From: Pseudomonas orientalis
GTDB lineage: Bacteria; Pseudomonadota; Gammaproteobacteria; Pseudomonadales; Pseudomonadaceae
Direction of reading: 5' to 3'
Length of the DNA: 64,000 nt
Assembly: GCF_002934065.1 (NCBI RefSeq)
Contig: NZ_CP018049.1
Span: forward strand, 4,028,501 to 4,092,500
The notes below the pieces were generated by a model. The model had not been told where the DNA came from. It searched no databases and saw only the letters and a list, made by a program, of their open reading frames with translations. Positions 1 through 7,789 of the stretch are shown here, one piece after another; the stretch's first letter is position 1, and every line of letters starts with the position of its first letter. Made by a program: the position numbers and the translations under genes.

Positions 1-1
1 G

Positions 2-1102
2 TTACTTTTAGACTTTGGTGTAGCCGACGCATTCCTTCCTCCAGCTGAAAAACTATCGAGCGCATTGTCTGCATTGGCAGGCATAACTGGTTGTCACGGG
101 TATGTCTATGACCATCCAGCTTATCAAACCGCTTGCTTAAAGCGCTCTACACGATTTGCAAATTCTGACCTATCTTTGCAAGTACTCCCAACAAGCGGCT
201 CCAAGTCGGCGCTCAATCTACTTTGCCTTGCACTTATCAACCCAGGCGATGTGATCCTGGTTACGACTCCTGCGTATCCGATTTTTTCTGTCATGGCACA
301 ACGTCTTGGAGGAACGGTGGTCCACATGCCTCTCCTACCGGAAAACAACTTCGTGCCTGATCTGGAGAGCCTAGATCCCACACTACTGACCAAGGCCAAG
401 ATACTGGCGGTGAACTATCCTAACAATCCTACAGGTAAGATCGCCTCGCAAGATGAATGTGATTTGCTGCTTGAGATATGCGTGCGACACAATATCTTGC
501 TTATTAACGATGCCGCCTACTCAGGCCTGCTGACGGCCACGCAGCCAACTGGAAATTTTTTCCGCGGTGCGGGTGCGGCAGCGCATTGTATTGAGGTGCA
601 TTCGTTATCTAAGTCTCTCCAGATCCCCGGGTGGCGCCTAGGCTTTATTCTAGCTGCGTCGGAAATCATCGAACCTTTACGCGTGCTTGGTTTACTGCAA
701 GAGAGCGGGCAACCCAAGCTTCTATTAGATGCAGTGGCTGGCGTAATCAATGATCAGGAGATCTCTGAAGCGCTATCCGAGTGCGTCGCCGAACGCCGTC
801 GCGCTTTAATAGATATACTCGCGGCAAGCGGCTTCAGCATCCAAAATGTGGATGGTGCTTTTTTTGTCTATGTGCAATGTCCGCTTGGAGTGGTCGATGG
901 CGCAGAATTTGAAAATGCGGCGAAATTTTCTCATTACTTGGCAGCAGAACACGGCATTTTGACCATTCCTTATGAGGTTTCAGGACAAAGCTATGTCCGG
1001 TTTTCCGTGGCTTTCAAGGGTGAGGCAACTGTTGTGTTCGCCCAGTTGCGGCAAAAGCTCTCTGCCGTGCGCTTCTGTTTTCCGAAGAGCGTCACGCTAT
1101 GA
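2..1102 (+). CDS. PLP-dependent aminotransferase class I/II, DapL-like (5' truncated)
   Basis: Fold-type I aminotransferase, predicted to move an amino group onto a 2-oxo acid (or the reverse) in the biosynthetic operon it opens. The reading frame is open from base 2, before the first possible start (TTG at 65). The residues there (LLLDFGVADAFLPPAEKL) fit the usual N-terminal segment of the family, so the true start lies outside the window. Visible motifs are GSKSAL and the NYPNNPTG loop near base 413, and SLSKSLQIPGWRLG, whose Lys (codon 611-613) is the expected Schiff-base lysine. The GSK and SLSK-x5-GWRLG patterns are closest, from memory, to LL-diaminopimelate aminotransferases. It overlaps the next gene by 4 bp. 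AT-richer than the core genes to the right. The family is sure; the substrate is unknown. Confidence 0.9.
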   Translation, partial: LLLDFGVADAFLPPAEKLSSALSALAGITGCHGYVYDHPAYQTACLKRSTRFANSDLSLQVLPTSGSKSALNLLCLALINPGDVILVTTPAYPIFSVMAQRLGGTVVHMPLLPENNFVPDLESLDPTLLTKAKILAVNYPNNPTGKIASQDECDLLLEICVRHNILLINDAAYSGLLTATQPTGNFFRGAGAAAHCIEVHSLSKSLQIPGWRLGFILAASEIIEPLRVLGLLQESGQPKLLLDAVAGVINDQEISEALSECVAERRRALIDILAASGFSIQNVDGAFFVYVQCPLGVVDGAEFENAAKFSHYLAAEHGILTIPYEVSGQSYVRFSVAFKGEATVVFAQLRQKLSAVRFCFPKSVTL

Positions 1103-2013
1103 CGATCTTTATCAATGATATTGACAGCACACTCGGCGAGCACCGCTTCCCATATAATAAAGTGGAGGATTTTGATCAGAAACGTCGACATTATGGGCTG
1201 CCTGATGCACCTCACTTAATGGGCTGGCACAGCCTCCACCGCACCACGGGCAATGCCCTGGACCTAGCTGAACGAGTGATCGAGAAAATTGTGGGCAGGT
1301 CTTCGGCTGCACAGAGTACGGACCATCTTGTCCTATGCTCCAGTCGTTTTTCTGGTGATTTCATGCAAGGCAACGATCGCTTGGACGAGATGATGAGCCG
1401 TTGTGCAATCAGCAACATCCCAGTTACCGGTTTGACCCTCAGCGGATGCAATAGCCTGTTCAATGGTTTGCACCTAGCCAGCGCCATGATCGAGTCGTCT
1501 AGGGCTGACAGGGTACTACTGGTTACGGCGGATACTTCGGCTGGTGAATCGAAACGCTTCGACAGTAATTGCATGTTCAGCGATGCAGCCAGTGCAGCAA
1601 TCCTGTCGAACAAAGGGCCGTCGTCATTGACTCTGCTGGACGTTGTTTGCGGATTTGGTCGCTCGACAAATGACAGTTCGTTTTTCCGGGGTAATCTGCC
1701 AGAGATCGGCAAAAAGCTGAAGGACATACTAGCCAAACACGGCTTGCAAGTCTCAGACCTCACTAAGGTGGTCACCCCCAATTTTTACCTGCCCGTCGTC
1801 AATATGCTGATGAACAGCTTGGCGTTGCCGGCGCACTTACATTTTTCGGGTCAGGCTACTCTCTCTGCGCATTGCTTTTCCAGCGACTACCTGATGGCGC
1901 TGGCAGAGATTGCGCAGACGGAAACACACCTTGATGAATATTACTTGTTACTAGGATACGCCGACCTTCATCAGGGCATAGGACTGGTCCGCAAGCCGGC
2001 CAAAAGGAAGTGA
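1099..2013 (+). CDS. Ketoacyl-ACP synthase III-like enzyme with altered active site
   Basis: Thiolase-fold protein of 304 residues related to FabH/KAS III. The nucleophilic cysteine is visible as Cys117 in LTLSGCNSL, followed by the usual helix and the RVLLVTAD strand. The canonical catalytic His (VPHQAN in FabH) aligns by eye to Asn228 in VVTPNFYLP. The canonical GNTSAAS Asn falls near SAHCFSSD, which carries His258. FabH-like proteins lacking the Cys-His-Asn triad often act as acyltransferases, moving an acyl group from a carrier protein to a small molecule without decarboxylation. Here the carrier would be the 82-residue protein two genes downstream. It overlaps the aminotransferase by 4 bp and is 4 bp from the adenylation gene, so it is translationally coupled. 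Fold sure, reaction inferred. Confidence 0.85.
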   Translation: MTIFINDIDSTLGEHRFPYNKVEDFDQKRRHYGLPDAPHLMGWHSLHRTTGNALDLAERVIEKIVGRSSAAQSTDHLVLCSSRFSGDFMQGNDRLDEMMSRCAISNIPVTGLTLSGCNSLFNGLHLASAMIESSRADRVLLVTADTSAGESKRFDSNCMFSDAASAAILSNKGPSSLTLLDVVCGFGRSTNDSSFFRGNLPEIGKKLKDILAKHGLQVSDLTKVVTPNFYLPVVNMLMNSLALPAHLHFSGQATLSAHCFSSDYLMALAEIAQTETHLDEYYLLLGYADLHQGIGLVRKPAKRK

Positions 2014-2017
2014 CAAG

Positions 2018-3568
2018 ATGAACAAGGCGGTTTCGACGGTAATGAGTGGAGTAGCCTATCCCGTAGATTTTTCTCTAATTCAACACATGGAAAAAATCAT
2101 CGAAGAACGGGCCACGAATACGGCCGTATTCGATGCGCAAACGCGTTTGTCCTATCAGGAGACTAGGACAGAGCTGCTCAAGCTTCATGCATACTTCTTT
2201 GAAGCAGGATTAAGTCCCGGGGACGTAATCGGCGTGCATCTAGACCTGCAATTGCGTTACCCGATCATTGTTTTGGGTATCCTGCTGGCGGGTCTCATTT
2301 ATCTGCCGGTGGCAACGAGTCTACCTGATGAAAGAAAGCGAATAATTTGTGACATTGCGCAGCCGGCGCTCCTGATAACCGATACACCAATGCCTGGCGC
2401 TACGGAGCGATGCTGTAATCTCGCCACGCTGTTTGCGTGCGAAGTGCAGCATGATAGGTTTGATTTTTTTCCAGAGCAATTGTCCGACGCCACAGCCTAT
2501 TTGATATTCACCTCCGGCACGACTGGGGTGCCGAAGGGTGTAAGTTTAACGAGAAAGGGGTTCTTTAATAGGCTGCAATGGGCGCGTGACTATTACTCAC
2601 TCGATCACACCGATGTCACGGCACTGAAAACTCCCTTTTCGTTTGATCCGTCCATACAAGAATCGATTCTTCCATTCTTCTCTGGTGGAGCCGTGTTCAT
2701 TCCAGATCACAGACTGGTCAATTTTCCCAACTATTTGACAGAGTGCATCGGCCGTTTCGCTGTCACGATGCTCATAATGGTGCCGAGTCAGCTCAGGCAC
2801 CTTCTGTCGAGCCCAGCGATTCAAAACTGCCATCAGCTGCGACATATCGTCTGCTGTGGCGAACCGTGGGGGGTTGATTTGATCTCTGCCTTGCATGGGA
2901 GACTACCTGAGTGTCACATCTATAACGGATACGGCCCTACAGAAGCAACCATCGGAACATTAGTGTTCAATCCTCAGAGAGGCTACGACCAAGCAGTTAT
3001 CCCGATCGGTAGGCCTATAGCAGGGACACATATTGCGATTGTCGACGATGATCTGCAGTCGGTCGCGCAGGGAGAGACCGGTGAGTTGATCATTGGCGGC
3101 ATTTGTGTGGGCAATGGCTATTTGAACAATGAGTCGTTGACAGCAAAAATGTTTAGAACGCTGGAAGTGGAGGACGTCGGTCCTATTCGCTTTTACCTGA
3201 CCGGCGACCTAGCCCGGTTTCTGCCTTCAGGGGATGTCGTATTCCTGGGACGCAAAGACAATCAGGTAAAAATCAACGGCGTACGTGTCGAACTCGAAGA
3301 AGTCGAGCTGGCTCTACGCAATTGTCCTGGTGTCAAAGACGCCGTGGTCATGAAGGTGCCAGGTAAGGTTAGCGATGAATTGCATGCCTTCTTGATCTCT
3401 GACGGTCCGCTGAATGTGGGGGTAATCACAATGACGTGTGCACAGCAAATCGGCCGCGCGACAATTCCTTCGCGCTTTACCCTAACCGACAACTTCCCTC
3501 TTACCCAGAATGGAAAGGTGGATCGAAAAGCGCTGGCTGCACGAATAAATTCAGAGGTTGATCTGTGA
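2018..3568 (+). CDS. Stand-alone adenylation enzyme (amino acid-AMP ligase)
   Basis: ANL-superfamily enzyme of 516 residues that activates a carboxylic acid as its adenylate and loads it on a carrier protein. Core motifs are present in order: A3 LIFTSGTTGVPKG, A4 FDPS, A5 NGYGPTEATIG, A7 TGDLARF, A8 GRKDNQVKINGVRVE, and A10 QNGKVDRKAL with the catalytic Lys. The Asp of FDPS is in the position of GrsA Asp235, which in NRPS enzymes binds the alpha-amino group, so an amino acid substrate is likely. My hand-aligned specificity residues (GrsA 235, 236, 239, 278, 299, 301, 322, 330, 331) read D P Q M V C G I G; I recognise no known code. The SD aggaag overlaps the upstream stop. The carrier protein gene starts inside its stop codon (ATGA-type overlap). 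Confidence 0.92.
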   Translation: MNKAVSTVMSGVAYPVDFSLIQHMEKIIEERATNTAVFDAQTRLSYQETRTELLKLHAYFFEAGLSPGDVIGVHLDLQLRYPIIVLGILLAGLIYLPVATSLPDERKRIICDIAQPALLITDTPMPGATERCCNLATLFACEVQHDRFDFFPEQLSDATAYLIFTSGTTGVPKGVSLTRKGFFNRLQWARDYYSLDHTDVTALKTPFSFDPSIQESILPFFSGGAVFIPDHRLVNFPNYLTECIGRFAVTMLIMVPSQLRHLLSSPAIQNCHQLRHIVCCGEPWGVDLISALHGRLPECHIYNGYGPTEATIGTLVFNPQRGYDQAVIPIGRPIAGTHIAIVDDDLQSVAQGETGELIIGGICVGNGYLNNESLTAKMFRTLEVEDVGPIRFYLTGDLARFLPSGDVVFLGRKDNQVKINGVRVELEEVELALRNCPGVKDAVVMKVPGKVSDELHAFLISDGPLNVGVITMTCAQQIGRATIPSRFTLTDNFPLTQNGKVDRKALAARINSEVDL

Positions 3569-3813
3569 TGAGTGATGAAAATATAGCCGCTCTCGGTCTC
3601 GAAGCCTTGTTGTTTCATTTGTTTCCTAATCTGGCTCAGCAAATCGACGCGCATTTGCCCTTGCATGATCAAGGAATAAGCTCGATGGGCATGATCTTAT
3701 TAATCACTCATCTTCAGGACGAATTCCACATTGTCTTCGACTACGATATGTTGGCGGACCTGCATAAGCTGACGTTTGCCGCACTCCATGACCTGTGTGC
3801 TGGTCAACGGTAG
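3565..3813 (+). CDS. Acyl/peptidyl carrier protein
   Basis: Carrier protein of 82 residues. The 4'-phosphopantetheine attachment motif is DQGISSMGM, with Ser40 (second Ser) at the modified position of the usual G-(L/I)-D/S-S-(L/M) signature. The length and four-helix pattern (acidic, short helices) suit a free-standing ACP/PCP. The start overlaps the adenylation gene stop by 4 bp, so the two are translationally coupled and almost certainly partners. No phosphopantetheinyl transferase is in the window, so a housekeeping enzyme would have to activate it. The gene is followed directly by the exporter gene. Confidence 0.88.
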   Translation: MMSDENIAALGLEALLFHLFPNLAQQIDAHLPLHDQGISSMGMILLITHLQDEFHIVFDYDMLADLHKLTFAALHDLCAGQR

Positions 3814-3841
3814 CCCAGTAAAATACGTTCCACGGATCTGG

Positions 3842-5056
3842 ATGTCGCGCATGCCCACCCTTTCACTGAAATATCTTTCCTCACCTCTTCAGAGGTTGTT
3901 GCTCAGCTCGTTGCTTTACGACCTATGCAAAGGTATTGCAAGCCCTTTGATCGTGCTCCTACTCACCACGCAGTTCGGTATGAGCAGCTGGCAATCAGGC
4001 GTCCTATTGAGCTTGACAATGCTAGTTGCCACAGTGCTCTCACTGCCGGTAGGTTTGGCCTTCGACAACTACAACCGATTGTACCTTTCAATCGGAACCT
4101 TAATGATTCTGGCAGTAGCGGTTGGCGTTCTGCCTTTCGCTCAAATGGTGCTCTTGGTCGGGATACTGCTTATTTTCATGGAGTTCGCAGCCGCGCTTTT
4201 CAGCATTGGGCTAAAGGCAATGCTGGCTGATTACCTTGATACAGAAAAGCGAGTAGCTGCGTTTTCTTATCGCTATATCCTAACGAACGTAGCTTTTGCC
4301 ATAGGTCCTGTCTTGGGCGTATATCTGGTCGCACAGTCGATTGCGTTAGCAATGCTGGTGGCGGCTTCTGCAAGTCTAGCCGCAGTTTTCGTTCTCAGTT
4401 TTTTGGCCAAGCAGCAACCAGCCCAATCGCAGCCAGTCAATCGACCATCGTTCTCACAGGTCCTGAAGGTACTTGGAAGAGATAAAAATCTAGTTTTGTA
4501 CACTGTAGGTTCATTTTTCAACACTATTGTCCATGGTCGTTTTACCTTTTTTCTATCCTTGTTATTGCTGTACAAATACCCAGCCGCGAAAGGCATGGAA
4601 ATACTGTCTTATCTACTATTAACAAATGCACTTGTCGTTATATTCCTGCAACACTTCGCCAGCCGTTACATAACTCTCACATCATTGAACAGAATTGTGC
4701 TAATCGGTGCTTTTTTCTTCTCCATCGGACTGCTTGGATTTTCAATGGCCGAAAATTTGGTTTTCTGGTGCCTATCGATGTTTATATTCACGATTGGAGA
4801 GATTCTCATACAACCAGCTGAATATTTATATATTGACTCAATCAGTCCTCCAGAGTTAAAGGGTAGTTACTTCGCGGCTCACAATCTGGCCAGTCTTGGT
4901 GCGGCAATCAGTCCGGCGTGGTGTGGTCTGATGATTTCTGCCTTTGGCGTGAGCGGCCTGTGCTATTCGCTGGCCTTCTGCATACTGCTTGGTGGTTCCT
5001 TGTGCGCTATGCGACCAAGCCTGCGGGTGTGTCTCCCTACACCCAGTGGCCCCTAG
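3842..5056 (+). CDS. MFS transporter (putative exporter of the cluster product)
   Basis: Polytopic inner-membrane protein of about 404 residues with roughly 12 hydrophobic segments, of the major facilitator superfamily. I place the start at ATG 3842 (MSRMPTL), 28 nt after the carrier gene stop and preceded by ggatctgg. A TTG at 3776 lies inside the carrier gene and would add a non-membrane tail, so it is less likely. ATG 3851 is also possible. Position in the operon suggests efflux of, and self-protection from, the product. No substrate can be read from the sequence. Confidence 0.85.
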   Translation: MSRMPTLSLKYLSSPLQRLLLSSLLYDLCKGIASPLIVLLLTTQFGMSSWQSGVLLSLTMLVATVLSLPVGLAFDNYNRLYLSIGTLMILAVAVGVLPFAQMVLLVGILLIFMEFAAALFSIGLKAMLADYLDTEKRVAAFSYRYILTNVAFAIGPVLGVYLVAQSIALAMLVAASASLAAVFVLSFLAKQQPAQSQPVNRPSFSQVLKVLGRDKNLVLYTVGSFFNTIVHGRFTFFLSLLLLYKYPAAKGMEILSYLLLTNALVVIFLQHFASRYITLTSLNRIVLIGAFFFSIGLLGFSMAENLVFWCLSMFIFTIGEILIQPAEYLYIDSISPPELKGSYFAAHNLASLGAAISPAWCGLMISAFGVSGLCYSLAFCILLGGSLCAMRPSLRVCLPTPSGP

Positions 5057-5070
5057 CCGCGCCTATGCTA

Positions 5071-5097
5071 TAGTCAAACACTATTCTACTTTGACTA
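5071..5097. promoter_or_regulatory. 8-bp dyad before the epimerase-like gene
   Basis: Perfect inverted repeat TAGTCAAA (5071-5078) / TTTGACTA (5090-5097) with an 11-nt spacer, in the 56-bp gap between the MFS gene and the epimerase-like gene. It could be an operator, or an RNA hairpin dividing the operon. There is no U-run, so it is not a standard terminator. The right arm contains a TTGAC that could serve as a -35 element. Function is inference. Confidence 0.45.
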
Positions 5098-5112
5098 GTT
5101 CGGTGTCTGATT

Positions 5113-5922
5113 ATGCAGTTTTCCAAATATCACGCTGCGGGTAATGATTACTTAGTTTATACAGCATCAACCCCTTTCTGCTTTACCGAGCAGGAAATAT
5201 CTAGAATTTGTGACCGCCACCATGGTTTGGGCAGTGATGGGATATTGGTTCCGTTGATCAATGCCGATGAGATGCTATCGGTAGGTATCTACAACACTGA
5301 TGGTTCGCAGGCAGAAAAAAGTGGAAATGGCTTGCGAATATTTTGTCGCTATTTGTGGGATCAGGGCATTGTTGCGAGCTCACACTTTAAGGTTTCCACA
5401 AAGGGAGGCGTGGTTGGATGTCAGGTACTGGATGAAGGCAAGCGTATATCGATTGCCATGGGTACGGCCCGCTTTATAGAAACTACCGAGTCAACCTTTC
5501 TCATCGATGGAACAGAGCTTCTATTAAGTCCCGTGTCCATGGGTAATCCTCATTGCGTCATATTTGTTGCGCAACCGACGGAGATATTAGCTAGAAATCT
5601 GGGGCCAATCATTGAGAATCTCTCTATTTTCCCCGATCGTACCAATGTCCAGTTTGTAAAAGTTATCGACAGGAAAAATCTCGAGGTGCAGATCTGGGAA
5701 CGAGGCGTAGGCTATACACTGTCTTCAGGCACCAGCAGTTGTGCGGCAGCGGCTGTTTCTCGAAAACTTGGTTTGGTCGATGCTGAGGTCGCCGTGCGAA
5801 TGCCCGGAGGTGTAATTAATATCGAACTTGACAATGACTACCACGTTCTGATGCAAGGTCCAGTGTGCAAAGTCGGAGACTACTCACTGGATACTGAATG
5901 CCTTGTCCAAGAGGATTTTTAG
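5113..5922 (+). CDS. Diaminopimelate epimerase homologue with both catalytic Cys replaced by Ser
   Basis: DapF-fold protein of 269 residues. It matches DapF along its whole length: MQFSKYHAAGNDYLVY start, CDRHHGLGSDGILV, YNTDGSQAEKSGNGLRIF, MGNPHCVIFV, and WERGVGYTLSSGTSSCAAA. DapF racemises with two cysteines acting as acid and base, one in CGNG and one in (A)CGTGAC. Here the first is Ser70 (SGNG) and the second Ser205 (SSGTSSC), while Asn11, Glu197 and Arg198 are kept. Loss of both thiols argues against housekeeping DapF activity. It may be an amino acid isomerase, dehydratase or racemase acting on the cluster intermediate. DapF-fold enzymes with other substrates are known (for example the histidine racemase CntK). 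Likely last gene of the operon, unless the dyad upstream gives it its own promoter. Confidence 0.88.
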   Translation: MQFSKYHAAGNDYLVYTASTPFCFTEQEISRICDRHHGLGSDGILVPLINADEMLSVGIYNTDGSQAEKSGNGLRIFCRYLWDQGIVASSHFKVSTKGGVVGCQVLDEGKRISIAMGTARFIETTESTFLIDGTELLLSPVSMGNPHCVIFVAQPTEILARNLGPIIENLSIFPDRTNVQFVKVIDRKNLEVQIWERGVGYTLSSGTSSCAAAAVSRKLGLVDAEVAVRMPGGVINIELDNDYHVLMQGPVCKVGDYSLDTECLVQEDF

Positions 5923-6530
5923 GGCCATTAGTGATACCGAACGCACGAAAATACAGAGTGCAAACTCAAACCATTATGCAATGTAACGTTAAACCTTCCA
6001 TTCACCCCATGGCCGCCACTATAGCGGCCCTAATATCGAACTTAGTATTCAGGCTCTATATTTTTAAGGGATAAAGTTCTTTACTATTTCGTCGCATGCC
6101 CAGCCTATCATATTAGTGACTAGTGCAAATTACAGCGATAGACTTACAGAACACCAGTCATAAATCTAAGACGGAGCCACAGGCAAACCGGATCAATTTG
6201 GCTATCATTAGCTCCCCCCAACGGATCCAGAACGCGCAGCTCACTATATGCCGCATGCTTCCTACAAGATTTCAAGAAACGTCTGGCTGGATCGCCATAA
6301 CGTTTAAGTCGATTATCTGGACTGGTTCGCTTTCGTAGACAGCACCTGCCTAGGTGACATGGATCCTGAAAGTCACCACGCTACCCGCGTTGATCAGCTG
6401 CAGTTCGCAAAGCATTCGGTAACGCGAACAGTCGTCGACATTCTCGCCGGCCGAATGCACCAACCCTCACTATGACGGGACCTGCCGTCAGGTGGGGTCT
6501 ATACGTCACTTGCCAATCGCAGGAGACATA
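5923..6530. other. Intergenic stretch with degraded coding traces
   Basis: About 600 bp with no supportable gene. GGCCGC (6011-6016) and GCGGCC (6024-6029) form a 6-bp hairpin after the cluster, but no U-run follows. Around 6285-6476 one plus-strand frame reads like a protein (DYLDWFAFVDSTCLGDMD...) with a single stop codon near its left end and no credible start. It may be a decayed gene fragment, but I cannot name it. Confidence 0.35.
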
Positions 6531-6590
6531 ATGAACCTATCGCTTGCCTTATATGACGCGCTGACATCCATCAGTGTGAATCGCCCCTAG
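6531..6590 (+). pseudogene. Start of a small gene cut by the IS element
   Basis: A good ribosome site (aggag, 6 nt before) precedes ATG 6531. The frame reads MNLSLALYDALTSISV and then enters the IS left end at 6577, stopping at TAG 6588-6590. This looks like the N-terminus of a small gene disrupted by the IS. The right flank of the IS does not restore an obvious continuation, so sequence may also have been lost. The identity of the gene is unknown. Confidence 0.4.
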
Positions 6591-6602
6591 TTTCGTAGAC
6601 AC
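6577..6602 (+). repeat. IS left inverted repeat
   Basis: Terminal repeat beginning TGAATCGCCCC and ending TAGACAC. It pairs with 7782-7807 with four mismatches in the middle. It starts 62 bp before the orfA ATG. Confidence 0.88.
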
Positions 6603-6638
6603 CTCCAAGCCTTAAAATGAGGCCCATTAGGAGGTGCC

Positions 6639-6917
6639 ATGAGCAACCAGCGTTATCCCGAAGAATTCAAAATCCAGGCGGTCAAGCAAGTGACCGAAAA
6701 GCAGCTTCCTGTCTCGGAGGTGGCTGCACGATTGGGTGTGTCTGTGCACAGCCTCTATGCCTGGGTTAAGCGCTACACCAAGCCTCAGGAACAGCGCGTT
6801 GAGGAGGATGATCAGAGCGCTGAGGTTCGTCGTCTACGTGCCGAGCTGAAACGGGTGACGGAGGAGCGAGACATCTTAAAAAAGGCCGCCGCGTACTTTG
6901 CCAAGGAGTGCGGCTGA
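6639..6917 (+). CDS. IS3-family OrfA (helix-turn-helix protein)
   Basis: 92-residue DNA-binding subunit of the transposase. An N-terminal helix-turn-helix (PEEFKIQAVKQV, then VSEVAARLGVSVHSLYAWV) is followed by a charged, heptad-like helix (QSAEVRRLRAELKRVTEER) that in this family mediates multimerisation with OrfAB. SD aggagg precedes ATG 6639. The C-terminus (ILKKAAAYFAKECG) spans the frameshift site. It overlaps orfB by 10 bp. Confidence 0.92.
   Translation: MSNQRYPEEFKIQAVKQVTEKQLPVSEVAARLGVSVHSLYAWVKRYTKPQEQRVEEDDQSAEVRRLRAELKRVTEERDILKKAAAYFAKECG
6878..6884 (+). other. A AAA AAG programmed -1 frameshift site
   Basis: The heptamer reads A-AAA-AAG in the orfA frame (codons 6879-6881 and 6882-6884 are Lys-Lys). 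A -1 slip moves ribosomes into the orfB frame, which is open from here (GRRVLCQGVRLKYA), and yields the OrfAB transposase. This is the standard IS3-family arrangement. Confidence 0.85.
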
Positions 6918-7789
6918 AGTACGCCTTTATTAAGCAGCAAGCGGGTCATTACGCGATTCGACGGCTTTGCCTGACGCTCAAGGTTCATCCCAGCGGCTAC
7001 TACGCGTGGCTATCAGAACCAAAATCTGCGCGAGCCAAGGACGATCAGCGACTGCTTGGATTGATCAAACACTCCTGGCTGGAAAGCGGTGGCGTTTATG
7101 GCTATCGAAAGATCCATGATGACCTGCGAGAGGTTGGTGAGAGCTGTGGCCGTCACCGGGTGGCTAGGTTGATGCGCCTTGAAGGTTTACGTTCTCAGAC
7201 TGGGTATCGACGGAGGCCTGGAAAATACGGCGGTAAGCCAGCCGTTGCCTCACCGAACTTACTGAAGCGCCAATTCGATGTCAGAGAACCCAACAAAGTT
7301 TGGGTCACAGACATTACCTACATCCGAACATATGAAGGCTGGCTGTATTTGGCCGTGGTGCTCGATCTGTTTTCACGCCAGATCATTGGTTGGTCAATGA
7401 AGTCGCAGATGACCAGCGACGTAGCCATTGATGCACTGCTGATGGCGGTTTGGAGACGTAAGCCGAAGCAAGAGGTGATGATCCACTCGGATCAAGGCAG
7501 TCAGTACAGCAGCTCAGACTGGCGAAGCTTCTTGAAAGCTAACAACCTGGTAGCCAGCATGAGTCGTCGAGGTAATTGCCACGACAACGCTGTGGCGGAG
7601 AGCTTTTTCCAGTTGCTGAAGCGGGAACGGATCAAGCGTAAAATCTACACTACACGCCAGGATGCTCGAGATGATGTGTTCGATTACATCGAGATGTTTT
7701 ACAACCCAAAACGACGCCACAGTTTCAACAATCAGCTGTCACCGGTAGAGTTTGAAAAGCGTTACGCAGCGAGCCTTGAGAGTGTCTAG
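6908..7789 (+). CDS. IS3-family OrfB (DDE transposase catalytic domain)
   Basis: Integrase-core transposase of 293 residues, made mainly as an OrfAB fusion by frameshifting. Features are an HTH_21-like N-terminal part (ESGGVYGYRKIHDDL), then the DDE catalytic residues: Asp in VWVTDITYI, Asp in IHSDQGSQYSS and Glu in NAVAESFFQLLK. The C-terminal YNPKRRHSFNNQLSPVEFE is typical. No internal stop or shift is seen. The stop codon lies within the right inverted repeat. Confidence 0.95.
   Translation: MRLKYAFIKQQAGHYAIRRLCLTLKVHPSGYYAWLSEPKSARAKDDQRLLGLIKHSWLESGGVYGYRKIHDDLREVGESCGRHRVARLMRLEGLRSQTGYRRRPGKYGGKPAVASPNLLKRQFDVREPNKVWVTDITYIRTYEGWLYLAVVLDLFSRQIIGWSMKSQMTSDVAIDALLMAVWRRKPKQEVMIHSDQGSQYSSSDWRSFLKANNLVASMSRRGNCHDNAVAESFFQLLKRERIKRKIYTTRQDARDDVFDYIEMFYNPKRRHSFNNQLSPVEFEKRYAASLESV

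Noticed and set aside
5113..5922. Housekeeping dapF
   Set aside because: Both catalytic Cys are Ser, and the gene sits in an accessory biosynthetic operon; the housekeeping gene should be elsewhere on the chromosome.
6011..6029. GGCCGC/GCGGCC hairpin as terminator of the biosynthetic operon
   Set aside because: Only 6 bp with no U-run; noted in the intergenic entry but not called.
6123..6338. 71-residue ORF left of the IS
   Set aside because: No SD; another frame here looks more protein-like but has a stop. Treated as degraded DNA.
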